This document shows positions 11,083 to 22,461 of a stretch of DNA of 64,000 bases, piece by piece (the stretch's first letter is position 1; each line of letters opens with the position of its first letter). This DNA is from Tulasnella sp. 424. Taxonomy: Eukaryota > Basidiomycota > Agaricomycetes > Cantharellales > Tulasnellaceae. The DNA lies in assembly GCA_019633425.1 (NCBI GenBank), contig WSUB01000064.1, positions 62,001 to 126,000 on the forward strand, read 5' to 3'. The notes under the pieces were generated by a model. The model was not told the origin of the DNA. It searched no databases and worked only from the letters and a program-made list of their open reading frames with translations. A program made the position numbers and the translations under genes.

Positions 11083-11681
11083 ATGTTCCGCTTCCACCCC
11101 CTGCTCTTCGGCATGATCACCGCCTGTGCCATCGTCGAGCTCGGCTTGACCGCCTACGAGCGCAAGCAGCAGCATGACTTCCCCATCGGCGGTCACGCTG
11201 TGACCTCTCGGTATGTTTGGAGTGGGATATACTATTGAGGCGGTCGAATGAATGACTAACGTATGACTATTGCTGCCAGTATTGACTACCTTCTATTCTT
11301 GTCCGTCTGGACCACCGTCACTGGTGGTGCCTACCTCGCCTTCGGCCACACTGGCAAATTCGGCGTGATCGCTTCCTTCGCATCCAACGCTTTCTGGCTG
11401 TTCTGGACCTTCGTCATGTGGCTCATTGGTGCTGCTCTCTACCAGAGGGAGCTTATCGAGGTTGGCTGCGGCGAGAACAGCCGAAGGTGCCACATCAACC
11501 ACGTAAGAAGACCCTCATAAGCTCTCGCTTGAGAATCGTAGACTCACTTACTTCTATCTTGTAGACCGTTAACGGCTTCTCATGGATCGAAATGTCTTTG
11601 ACTTTCATCACCTTCTTGATTGTCCTCCTTCACGTTGGTGGCAAGACCGAGCGCTACCGCACCGGTCCTTATGATGCCTAA
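11083..11681 (+). CDS. MARVEL-like four-helix membrane protein 1
   Basis: 155 residues from three exons (11083-11210, 11280-11502, 11565-11681). Four hydrophobic segments are visible: FHPLLFGMITACAIVELGLT, a segment around YLLFLSVWTTVTGGAYLAFG, one around FWLFWTFVMWLIGAALY, and one around MSLTFITFLIVLLHVGG. The protein ends in ERYRTGPYDA. The topology and length fit the MARVEL family, which sits in membrane subdomains and takes part in vesicle or membrane-apposition events; no fungal partner can be named. This member lacks the Thr/Pro/Gly-rich N-terminus of the other four. Exon 2 of 223 bases and both intron phases are shared with genes 2 and 3, showing common origin. Confidence 0.7.
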
Positions 11682-11829
11682 ACGGGATGATAGCACTCCA
11701 GTCAAACTGAAGTACTCTGATCTCGTTGATTCTTAATGACCTCACGCGTGTTTCGATGTTCATATTCTCCCCTACTCTAACGCCTATCATGTAAACCGTT
11801 TTAAAACGTTGCTCACGCACCCTTTCGTA

Positions 11830-12480
11830 CCGTATATTCCTTTATAATACAAGGTTATCTCGACTTGACTTTCACATGCGTGCACGCGATGGAGCTTTGC
11901 TATTTCACCAGATTGCGACGCCGGTCACGAGCCTCTCGGCCGGGACTAGTGTAGGATAGTACGGCACGGACAGAGGGCGGTCCAAAGTCTTAGCCGAGAA
12001 ACGTGGCCCAGCTCCGAGGTTCGGTCATGTCGGCCGGTGTTAGAGGGTCTGAGAGCTGCTGAAACGGGAACTCCAGTTTCCAAGTTTAGGCACAGAAACG
12101 TGGAGCCCGTCATCTCACGCCCGTCATCACCGACGTCAGAGCCCTCACCACGATCCCCAGCTGGCAGCCTACTGTTGTTCACAATTAACGAGCAATAACC
12201 AGGCTCCAATGTCTATTTTCTGAGGCTTGCGCAATGGGGAGAAGGTTAAGGCCTGTCGCGAAGCCTCAAAAGAACCTCGGTCACCGGACAATTTGCAACA
12301 GCAGCCTTCTGGTGCTATCGGACACGCTAAATATGGGAGATTCCAGGGAAGCATGCTCGGTGTCGTACTCTGGGGGCAGTCTTCCTCTTAATCTCAAAGA
12401 TTGCAACTGCGTCATCCTACGCCGACGATCTCGTGCCGGAGGCACCAGCCGAGCTTTCCTTCTTTTGGAGTCGACTTATG
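11830..12480. repeat. Upstream block of MARVEL-like gene 2, repeated at 14260-14960
   Basis: Holds no gene. Landmarks such as ATAATACAAGGTTATCT, GGCACAGAAACGTGGAGCCC (one base different) and CATCTCACGCCC recur in the same order at 14260-14600. The block was duplicated with the downstream gene and probably holds its upstream control sequence. Confidence 0.6.
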
Positions 12481-12574
12481 ACAGAGTTTAACGTCATCCA
12501 AAAACTATGACATAATCGTTCTGGGCGCCATCAGTCTTTCAAGCGCGTAGCGAAACCGCTTCGCTTGGGTTGTG

Positions 12575-12580
12575 TATAAA
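12575..12580 (+). promoter_or_regulatory. TATA box of MARVEL-like gene 2
   Basis: TATAAA about 105 bases upstream of the start at 12681, followed by GCTCGCCCTC, which also follows the TATA box of gene 3. Confidence 0.6.
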
Positions 12581-12680
12581 GGCTCATGATGCTCGCCCTC
12601 TCTTCTTGTTGTTCACCAGTGATATCCTCCAAGTCCTCCCCTCTTCTCCTTCACTTGTCTATCACAGTACTTCACACATA

Positions 12681-13397
12681 ATGAATACTACCACCACAAC
12701 TAGAGGACCTGTTGGAGGCCCTGGTACAACTACTACCGGCCATGGACGAAGGAGTATCAGCCGATACCACCCAATTCTCTTTGGCCTCATCGCCGCCACC
12801 GCACTGGCTCTCCTCGGATTGACCGCCTGGCAACGTCACCAGCAGCATCTTTTCCCATACGGTGGGAGTGGTTTGACTTCGAGGTCCGTTTTTACAAAAG
12901 CCAGCGGTTGCCTGTTATCCGAAGTTAACCACCTTGCAATGTTTCTCATCCTCCCTCCCTCTACTCGAGCAGGCTCGACTTCTTAATCTTTTTGTCCGTC
13001 TGGACCTTCCTGTTCGCTGCAGCGTACATCATCTTCGCCCATACGGGAAAGTTTGGCGCGATCGCCTCGCATGCTTCACATGTTCTCTGGTTGTTCGTAA
13101 CCTGGGTCATGTGGCTCATCGGAGCGGCACTCTATCATCATCGTATAAGCCAGGTCGGATGCGGAACGTCGCATATGAGATGCCAGATTAATCGCGTACG
13201 TCGGCTCGGTGCATCCTTTCCTGCTCTACTTCGACCTTTGCTGATGTCCAACTTTGTTTCACAAACAGGCGATCAAGGCACTCTCTTGGCTTGAGTTCGC
13301 TCTCTGCTTCCTTACCATGTTGATTATCATGCTCCACGTCGGAGGCAAGACCAGCAGATATCGTTCGGGTCCTTACGATGGTCAACAATATGCTTGA
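12681..13397 (+). CDS. MARVEL-like four-helix membrane protein 2
   Basis: 184 residues from three exons (12681-12883, 12973-13195, 13269-13397). A Thr- and Gly-rich cytosol-like N-terminus of about 30 residues precedes RYHPILFGLIAATALALLG (helix 1). Helix 2 is around LIFLSVWTFLFAAAYIIFAH, helix 3 around VLWLFVTWVMWLIGAALY and helix 4 around FALCFLTMLIIMLHVGG, with the end SRYRSGPYDGQQYA. The loop between helices 3 and 4 has paired cysteines (VGCG and MRCQINR), conserved in all five genes. Intron phases are identical to gene 3. The intact frame and conserved termini suggest a working gene; its function is inferred only from topology. Confidence 0.75.
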
Positions 13398-14259
13398 ACG
13401 CGCCCCTGCAATGAATGCACTTCCATGTATACACGCTGTCCCCGAAATTTTATGCTAGGCGAACGATGTCTAATACCACTTGGATAATATTCTGCTGTAA
13501 TCGTGTGACTGAAGCTTTCGCGCGTGTCCATTGCCCGATGTCGGAAAGCTCAAGAAAGCTGTGTCCTGGATAAGTTTTTCTGTTTGTCGACTCCGGCGGA
13601 GAACAGGAATTGGCTATCGTGATCTTGACAGTGTAGTGCCTATTCGTGCACTTGCTGCTTATGGGCTTGAGACTCAGATAGGCTAGGACTCCCGAGTTGG
13701 GGCGTGCGCATGCGTTCTCGATCGTGTTTTCCGGCGTGCGCCTAAAAGCGATTGAGCCGCGTACACACACGATATACATTAAACTTGCGATGCAACGTTA
13801 TCCCGTGATGAAGGAACTTTCTTCTTCTTCTGTATACTTTGCCTCTTCTGCAGCGATCATCGATGACGTTGATAAGGGGACATCCTAACCACAGACGTCA
13901 CCGAGCGTCATGTACCCCATCTGAGTCCACCGGCCAACCCCGTGCTCTCAAGTACGAGCACGCAGTTAAAACACTCAACCTCACTATTGTATTTGCTTCT
14001 CGACACTATATATGAGGCGCTGGGGAGTTGGCGTTTTGAGACTATCTTTCACCTTTGGACTTTGCGCGATCGCGGCTCCTAGGCCTCGGTGATTTTGCAA
14101 CGGCTGGATAAAGATTGAGCGAGGCGCTCGCAATTTAAAACGTGTTTTTATAAGCGCATATACACTCTTTACAGATTAAAGACAAGAGAAACATAAAAAA
14201 AAAGAAAAAGGAAAAAAGGAATGAGCGAGAACTTACGGGAAAAAAAATGTTCCGCACCC
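13398..14259. other. No recognised gene between MARVEL-like genes 2 and 3
   Basis: 3' flank of gene 2 followed by AT-rich sequence with purine runs near 14185-14225. No coding signal is seen. Confidence 0.45.
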
Positions 14260-14960
14260 TTCCGCACCATATTCCGCCATAATACAAGGTTATCTTGGCT
14301 TGATTTTCGCTTGCGTGCACGTGATGGACCTCTACTCTTCAACCGTATAACGACGAAGAGTCACGAGGGTATCGGGCGAGACTTGTACGGTGCCCAAAAG
14401 AGGGTCGCGCAAAGGCTTAGCCGAATGCTGTTTTGTAAACCGTGGATAAGCTCCGACGTCCCGAAATGCCGGTCTCTCGACCTGTTTTGGAGACGCTGAG
14501 AAACTGCTCTGATCAGACTCCGGGTTTCCAAGATTAGGCACAGAACGTGGAGCCCGTCATCTCACGCCCCACCAGTGTCGACGTAAGAGCCTCCGTCACC
14601 CACCCGACCCAACTTGGTCGCTTACTATTACTCCCGACCATGGCAATTTGGTCAAACAAACAAACAGGCTCCAAAAATGTGGCTTTCGAAGCTTGGATAG
14701 AGTGGACAATGTGTCAAGCTCGAAACGAAGTTTAGAAGGACATTGGTCACCGGACCATCGGCAACAGCAACCCTTTTGGAGCTTCACGCTTGCTCGATAC
14801 GTGACGTTATAAAGAAGCATGCTTCGGCATCAGACCTCGGGGACCGTCTTCCTCTGAACCGCTAGACTGCGTCTGCGTCATGATAGCATCCATATCTCGT
14901 GCCGAAGATACGAAGCCGAGCTTCCAATCTGTTCTAGTGGGGTCGACATGTGACAAAGTT
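14260..14960. repeat. Upstream block of MARVEL-like gene 3, repeated at 11830-12480
   Basis: Second copy of the upstream block described at 11830-12480. It is diverged by small insertions and substitutions but keeps the order of landmarks. Confidence 0.6.
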
Positions 14961-15035
14961 TTAGCGTCATCTATGATACAATCATATCAGTTGATTATCT
15001 GTCAAAGAGTGCGGTAGAACCACATCGCCAGGTGG

Positions 15036-15042
15036 TTATAAA
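15036..15042 (+). promoter_or_regulatory. TATA box of MARVEL-like gene 3
   Basis: TTATAAA about 90 bases upstream of the start, followed within 15 bases by GCTCGCCCTC as in gene 2. Confidence 0.6.
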
Positions 15043-15126
15043 GATGTGCATCGCTCGCCCTCCTACCTCATACCTTCATTCCCCACTTTCGCTTTTCCCT
15101 CGCTTTTCTGCGACCGCACGACGTTC

Positions 15127-15825
15127 ATGATGAATACCACGACCGCACCCCCAGCAACCACAGCCAAAACAGCACCTGTCGGAGTTGCTCCAGGGGAGCC
15201 ACGCTACGGAGGCAGGGGGATTGGGCGATACCACCCAATCCTCTTTACCCTCATCACCGCCATCGCCATTAGTCTCATCGGATTGACCGCTTGGCAGCGC
15301 CACCAACCGAACTTTGGTGGAAGTAGTTTGAGTCGAACGTGAGTTCTTTTTTCGGACCCGTCACCTTTTCTGTTTGCTTCGAAGCTGACCACCTTCTTGC
15401 ACGACACAGGCTTAATTTCTTGATCTTCTTGTCATGCTGGACGACCCTCTTTGGCGGAGCGTACATCATCTTCGCTCATACCGGACGCTTTGGCATGATC
15501 GCATCCCATGCTTCGCATGTGCTCTGGTTGTTTGTAACTTGGGTCATGTGGCTCGTTGGAGCTGCACTTTACACGCATCGTCTGAACCAGATCGGGTGTG
15601 GACCGACGCATAAGAGATGCCAAATTAACCGCGTACGTCCCCGGGGTCCGTGTCTGCTCCTTCGACGGGGATATTGATTCGTCGGGCTTTTATTCTGCAT
15701 AGGCTATCAAGGGACTCTCCTGGGCTGAATTTGCTCTCTGCTTTATCACCATGTGGATTATTATCCTTCACATTGGAGGCAAGACGGCAAGATACCGTAC
15801 CGGTCCCTACGACAGTTACGCTTGA
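15127..15825 (+). CDS. MARVEL-like four-helix membrane protein 3
   Basis: 185 residues from three exons (15127-15338, 15410-15632, 15703-15825). The N-terminus is rich in Thr, Ala and Pro. Helices lie around RYHPILFTLITAIAISLIGL, around LIFLSCWTTLFGGAYIIFAH, around VLWLFVTWVMWLVGAALY and around MWIIILHIGG, with the C-terminus ARYRTGPYDSYA. Two adjacent ATG codons (15127, 15130) are both possible starts. Exon 2 has the same 223 bases as in genes 1 and 2. A run of eleven C residues sits just downstream at 15860-15870. It is the closest relative of gene 2 by position, promoter and sequence. Confidence 0.75.
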
Positions 15826-18600
15826 AATTACGATGACCATATTTGCAGTATTATATTTTCCCCCCCCCCCGTTGTCACGGGCTTATGCTAGCTGTTTCAT
15901 GTTTAGTTGTGTTAAATACTCGATCGATTGTATTAATTCATGTATTGCTTTTACTGTAGGGGGATCAAAAAGAAGCTCCGAGGTCTTGATTCTGTTCGGG
16001 GATCCTCCGGCCAACAGGGACGGGGCGACCCTCTACTGCCACTAACCACTTGCGAAAGCTTCCACTAATATCCTCCCCTTGCACAATTATTGAGCGCGTG
16101 ACCTCACCTGCCATTTTGGTGGCTTGAACATCACGTCACTCTGTCTTTGGGCAAGCTCGCAACACCCCGTCTAACGAATTTCGGCCTTCTTGCGCACAGC
16201 ATATATATATACTCAATACACTCAAACACACAGAAGGAAGAAAAAAAGCGAAGAGAAAATAAGAAACGGAATGTAGGCCCCATTAAACGATTGATGATCC
16301 ACCGTCCCCGGTGAAGGAAACGAAAAGAAAGAAACACCAAAGACACAGAGGTCTGCGAGTCGCACCTAACCCAAACGTTGCTCTCCAGGTGCGTATACCC
16401 GCCATTTGGCCCCGCCCTACGATCATTAAAGGATAGTCGGGCGGGAATTTGACTTGACGGGGGTTGAAGCTAAAGAAGAGAGAAAACTTTTAGGCGCGCG
16501 GAGATATTTTATATAGGGGATGATTACATAAGACGGAGACTTCCGAAGTTGCGGATGATGGGTGGGTGAGGTGGAGGTGATTTGGTTGTTCGCCGAGGAA
16601 GCGCCCGTAGTACGTGGGCTTGACGACAGAGATGGACGGAAGCATTTAGGAGGCGTTTATGTTGGGGGGCGAATAATTCGATATATGAGGGATGGACTGA
16701 GCGCCGTGGATCTGTGTTTGGTGGCCCCCGCGCGCGTTTGTCGCCCCAAAGGTGAAGCTTTTTTTTCGATCCACCCAACCGTTCAATGCAAAGCTAGAGC
16801 TGCTTTGGAAGGTTCTGGGGCCAAAGGTCTGAGCTTTACTCTGGGCTTCACACACAAAGAGTCATCGTTTGGCGAAGTCCTACGCGAAATTATAGATGTG
16901 GGGAATTCCGCGTGTCTCGGAAGGAGACAATGGGGACTGTCGATCGTCGGCGAGCTCTATAGCTCCAAGCTATGCCATTCCATTGAGGGAAAAGATGTCC
17001 GATGTCCACGGGAGTGAGAGGAAGGAGAGCAACGGCGATTTTGAGATAAGGCGGTCGGAGGTGCCATTGGGTTCGCCAAAGGGAAACTCCTATCGAGCCG
17101 CTCCAAATTGGGTATATGGGTATGGGATAGCAAAAGGACTCCATAATAGGGGAAACCACGAAGTGGCTAGATGGGAAAATCAAGATGCTCCCGTTTATCG
17201 GGTTCTTTTCCAGTACTCGGCCCTGCCCTTCCGCAGGCCCTCAAGTTCCTGATCAAGGAGGAAACCCTCACCAAGTTCATTCGTGAAAAAACGCCTCAAC
17301 AGTTCAGTTTCGCGCGGACATTAAAACGGATAGGTTTCCAGCCCATCCATGACAGAGCTTCTGTTTTTGATTGCTGGGCCATTGGCCGTGAGGGGATGGC
17401 TGAGGGGGAGATCGAAACAATAATGAGCAGGGGAGCCACGGTTAGTCCTCGGCAGATATCAGCTTTCCGTCTGGGGAGGCTTAAGCCTGCGCCGGAGAGG
17501 CAGGCAAGCACGCGTTTTTTCTCCCAAGGCCGAAAAAAACGAGAGAATCAGAAGGACAGGCATGATTTGTTGATGTGAGGGGGAGGGAAGGTCACCCAAT
17601 ATTTTGTTTCTTTTCCTTCATCACCGAAAAGGAAGCACAGATCTTGCAAGGTAGATCTCGTGCGTGTTATACGGTAATTTGGGTCGGAGATTCCAGCCCT
17701 TTCCCGACGGGAATCGGTGATGGCGTTATATTTACTTTCATGCGTTATAGCGTACATAATCGGTTCATGGGAAGTGGTGTTAATCGAGAAGGAAGAGAAA
17801 ACAAGCCATCTTTTTTTCGTCGTGGCCCTGAGCGAGGGAAAAGATCCGCGATGATGATGGAGAGGTTGCTTCTGTCGACGACCTCGAGCGAGGAAGTGCT
17901 GACAGCGTGGTTCGCAGAGACATGGGCAATTGACGAGTGGGGGGAACCGGGTTCTGCACGGTTACTGTGTGTGGGATGGGACGGCCTGAGCGTCGGACGT
18001 TTGGGTGATTGAGGTTACATCGTAAGTATGTACGGCAAAGGCGAGACGCGCGTGAATGGATGGCCAAAACTAAATTTCGGATGAAATATATATGGGTTGA
18101 TGTGAGATGCCGCGGTTGGTTAGGTAGCCGTTTTCTGAAGCTAAAATGTGAGTGATGTAAGGTGGTCAGGGGGTGCCTTGCGCCTAGGCACGGGATGGTG
18201 GCGCGCAAACGTCGGGGGGAGGGCGGGATCTTCGGCCCCGCGCACCGCAGTCCTTTTCCGACGGCGGGCGCGCGCAGGTTGCCTTATTGACGACGCAGTC
18301 CCGATGCTGGATTTACCGTGTGCTTAATTGAGATAGCGTGGTTACCAAGGCGAGGTTACCTTGGACCGCTTATCGATGTCGGAGTCGAGAGGCTTACAGT
18401 AAGCGAAAAAATAAAAAGCGAGAGTTGTTAGTATGCGACGTTTGGTCAAAGGGCGTGACTACTTTGATGGCGACTTATTTGAAAACAAGAAAGTTTGCGG
18501 CGTCGAGGGGGACGGGGACTTGGGCAGTGACTTGGGACGATGATGTCTCCCAGAAAGAAAACCAACGGCTGACCGGAAATCGGGAAATGCTCTTGAATCG
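15826..18600. other. 2.8 kb without a recognised gene
   Basis: Open frames of 130-150 codons occur on the plus strand (16562-17017, 17171-17578, 17575-18012) without recognisable domains, and overlapping antisense frames are equally open. The frame at 17171-17578 is basic and could be a small orphan gene, but nothing beyond openness supports it. Confidence 0.35.
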
Positions 18601-19902
18601 TTTGGTCCTGCCCCTCTCGCCCTTCTCCTCCGCACTCTGCCGTCTCCCTCATCCCTCCCCTCGTCCGTACTCGTTGTGCCCGTCCCGTCCCATGTATCGT
18701 GCTCGCCGCCGCCGTCTTTCCGTATGCCATGGGGGTGAGGTGTCGCATCGGAGCCTGTCGGAGTGGTTTCGCGGCGGACTTTGAAATCCGTCAAGAGCCT
18801 CTCCCCTCTCGTTTGCCTCTGCGTTTTGTCAAAAACCCGCCTCCTGTCCTCTTCGCGCCCCGGCTTGCAAGCACCAAGGAGCCGACATCAAAACACACAA
18901 TCCCCCCATCGCACACCTGGGATAGCTCGGCGGAGACTTCAGGTGAGTGTCTGTGGTACTTTTATATGGGAGGGAGGGGACGATATGGGATGAGGCTGGT
19001 GGGAGATTCTTGAGTGGATATGTCTGCTGCTACGCTTTGGATGGCACTACTTTACTATTCATCGCAAAAGACCTCGCTTCCCCCTTCCCGCTCGTCGTTC
19101 GTCCCCACGTGAGCTCTTCTCCTCCCCGCCCCGTTTTTGTTTACTCCCCGTCCTCGCCGTCGTTCCCGCCGCCCGTCCCTCCCGCTCCCGACGTTCCCCT
19201 CCACCCGGCACGCACCAACACTACTGACAACCCCCATGCTCCCTCCCTCATAGTCTCTCGCCTTTCCCCTTGCCGCCGCTTTCCGCCCCCTTCTTTTTCC
19301 GACTTTTTCGACGAGGGTGCGTATTGTTTCACTGTCGACTGGCTGCGTGTACCCGTCCCTGCCGTGGGTGGTGTTGTTCGTTGTTCGACGCCGTCGTGTA
19401 CGGACGTTCCCCCAGCCTCATCCACTCATCTCCCAATCTTCATTCTCACATCATCGGTGTCCTACAAACAGTCGCGCTTGTGTCCGCTTGTTTTTCGTCG
19501 TGATTGTCTTGCGAGGTTCTCGTTTTGCTGACCAATGTTTACCCCTTCCCTCTTCAGGTTCACACTCCGTCAACATTGCAATTCTCAATCTTTCCTACTA
19601 ACGAATATACCGTTTGTTGTATCTTGTCCCGTGAGTGGTTTTCCTAGAGATATCTTATCATGCGAATTTCCCTCATCTCGCCAAGCCGCGCGATGCTCTT
19701 TTCTCTTTTTTCCAACCTTTGCGTTTCTCTTGCCATGTCATGGGCCAAACTGACACCTCGTTTTCATATTTTCCTTCAAGTCCCCCCCAAATCACCACAC
19801 ACACCACGAACTCCCCGTCGCCCCAATATCATCACACCCACTCGTCGCTGAACGTGCCCCAGTTCGCGACATTCGTTCTCGCCTTGCCTTGCTCAAAAGT
19901 CC
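18601..19902 (+). promoter_or_regulatory. Pyrimidine-rich leader and promoter of the SNF5 gene
   Basis: Strongly CT-rich on the plus strand (dense CCCTC, TTCCC and CTTCCC runs from about 18600 to 19860), the usual composition around basidiomycete transcription starts. A possible leader intron runs from the donor CAG|GTGAGT at about 18941 to a CAG near 19557. Long apparent open frames here are a by-product of composition. Confidence 0.45.
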
Positions 19903-22429
19903 ATGTCATTTTCCTTCCCATCGGACTTCGACGCAAACTACGACACAGCAGGCACAACTCCAATATCCGCTACCTCTTCAGTCACCAGCGAAGGCACCCT
20001 CGTACCCTCGATGAACGATGCAGCCAACGCGACCGCTGCAAACACCGATCCTACCAAGATGCTGAACGGCTGGCAACAGCAAGCCCAGCTCCAAAACGGA
20101 CTTCAAAACGGCTTTGGCGGCGCCAATGGGATGATGATGAACGGCGTTGGGTCGCAACCTCAGCAGCAGTTCCAGCCGGGTCAATTCCCTGGTCAGCAAC
20201 AGCAGCAGGGGTTCCGACAACCGGGGATGCCAGGACAGCAGCAGCACTTTAACGGCCAACCCCAACAAGCCCAAATGGGCTCCCAGTTCGCTCCGCTATC
20301 CCATCCAGGCGCCATGCCTAATCTTCGACCGGGTCCTAATCCCGGTATGGGTCAAATGGGCGCCGGCCAGCAACAGCAGCAGCCGCAGAGGCAGCAGCAA
20401 GGGATGGGGATGGGTCCAACGGATCTCCAGACGATGCAAAGTAAGGCCCTTCAGCAACATTATCAGCGAATGCTCCAGCAAGGTCCGAACGTCTCCAACG
20501 CCGCTCCAAATCCGGGCGCTCCTGGTCAACAACAGACGCCGAATCCGGGTCAACAGCCACAGCCGCCGGCGAACTTGGGTCAAAACCTGACGCCGTATCA
20601 GCAGCAGCAAGTCATGTTGCAGTACCAGCAGCAGCAACGAGAGCAGCGGGAGCAGCATCAGGCGATGTTGGCTCAACGTCAGGCGATGGTTATGGCTCAG
20701 CATCAAGCTCAGCAGGGCCAGCAACCTCTCGCTCCTCAGCATTCCGGCCAGCAGCAGCAGCCAGGCCAATTCCAAGCACCTCTTGCTCCGCAGAATACCG
20801 GCGGCTCCCAGCAGTCCGGCATGGTCCAGCCTCAGCATTCGGGCCAGCAAAATGGCATGCAGGGTGTTAATGGAGTCGGAGGTGGTATGCAGGGAGGAGT
20901 CAATCCGGCGATGCTCTTCCAGCAAGCCCAGTTCAAGCAGCAGCAGCAGCAGCAACAACAGCAGCAGCAACAGCAGGGGATGATGAATGGTTTGAATCAG
21001 GTTCGTTTTGGGCTTTATTTTCATTTTCTCTCCGAGTCTTGCGCACGCGTTGCGAGGTTCTTTCGAATATCTTGGAGCTGACTTATATATTGCTTTTGGT
21101 TTCCCTCCGTTCTTCTTTCGGTCCTTGGTGTTCTTGATGATTACCCTCCGTTGCCCGAACCCGATCTGTGGATTTTTGGTTGTTCGGTTGTGGTGCGGTT
21201 AGATCGGACGACCAGGGACGGCCATGGGAGGATCAATAAACCCGGCCCTCATGTATAACAATCCGAACATGCAGCAGATGATGCACCAGCAACAACTCCG
21301 GCAGCAGCATTTCGGACTCCAGCAGCAGTCGAACCAACCGGGGCAGGGTCAACAGTCGCAACCTCAGCCGGACGGGGCTCATCAGCAGCAACCTCCCGTT
21401 CCTCCTTCGCCTGCGCTCTCAGCTGCTTCCCAGTCCCAGCGGATGGGAGCACCCCCACCGCACATGCAGCAACCTCAGCAACATTCAACTCCGCAAATGG
21501 GAGGTGCGGCTTCCATGCCTCCTCCATCCATGCACCCACCACTGCAACGAGCCCAAAGCGTGCTTAGTCATGGTCCCGTCGACTCGCCTTCCCCTCACAC
21601 GAACATTCAAAACGTCCGAGCTATGACGCAGACCCCCACGGCGATGTCGCCCCCTGGAGGCAATCAGCAGCAGGGTTCGAGTCATCCGACGCCGGTGACC
21701 AATCAGACCGCGTTGCCTGGCCAGAGCGACATGTCTCGTCCGATGTCGAGGATGAGCTCGTCTGGCGGAGTTCAGCAGAACCAGATGCCGCAAGGATGGA
21801 ATGGACCACAGAACGGGATGGCGAATGGATCCGTTGACCCGAGGGCGTTAAGTCGGATGGGCCAGCAACCTCAACAAATACCCCCACCTCAGCAGCAACC
21901 TCCGCAACAACAGCAACAACCTCAACAGCAGCCGCAGCCGGGGATGATGCAGAGACAGCAGTCGCTTGGAGGATTTGGACCCGCTAGTGCGGCGATGTTG
22001 CAAGGGCAGATTCCTGGTGGTCCGAACGCCCACCTCCAACAGCAGTACCTTTTGCATCAGCAGCAGCAGGCATTGCAGAATCAGCAGCAACAGCAGCAAC
22101 AGCAGCAGCAGCGACCTTCGACTCCTCATCAGCCCGGCGGTCCCATGGCTCCTCATCTGCAGCATCGCCATTCGCAAGACCAGATGCATCAGCAGCTCCC
22201 TGGTCAATCGCCCGTCGTTCAGAGTACGCCGAGAATGGGCGCGATGCCACCGCCGATTGGATTGCCTGGTCATGGTGTTCCGAGCGCGCCTTCGTCCGTT
22301 CGTGCCGACTCGATGCCGCCGCAGACTCCCGTTTCCGCTTCGATGCCTGGAGGTCCTGGGATGATGAACCCGGCTGCGAATGCCCAGATGGCGATGATGC
22401 AGCAGGCTCATGCCGCTCGCGTGCAACAG

Positions 22430-22461
<32 letters not shown>

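Noticed and set aside
15860..15870. Run of eleven C as an assembly scar or regulatory signal
   Set aside because: A simple homopolymer in a 3' flank; nothing else supports a function.
18338..19531. Open frames of 100-194 codons upstream of SNF5
   Set aside because: They overlap on both strands, have no domain, and are explained by strongly CT-biased sequence that contains few stop codons.
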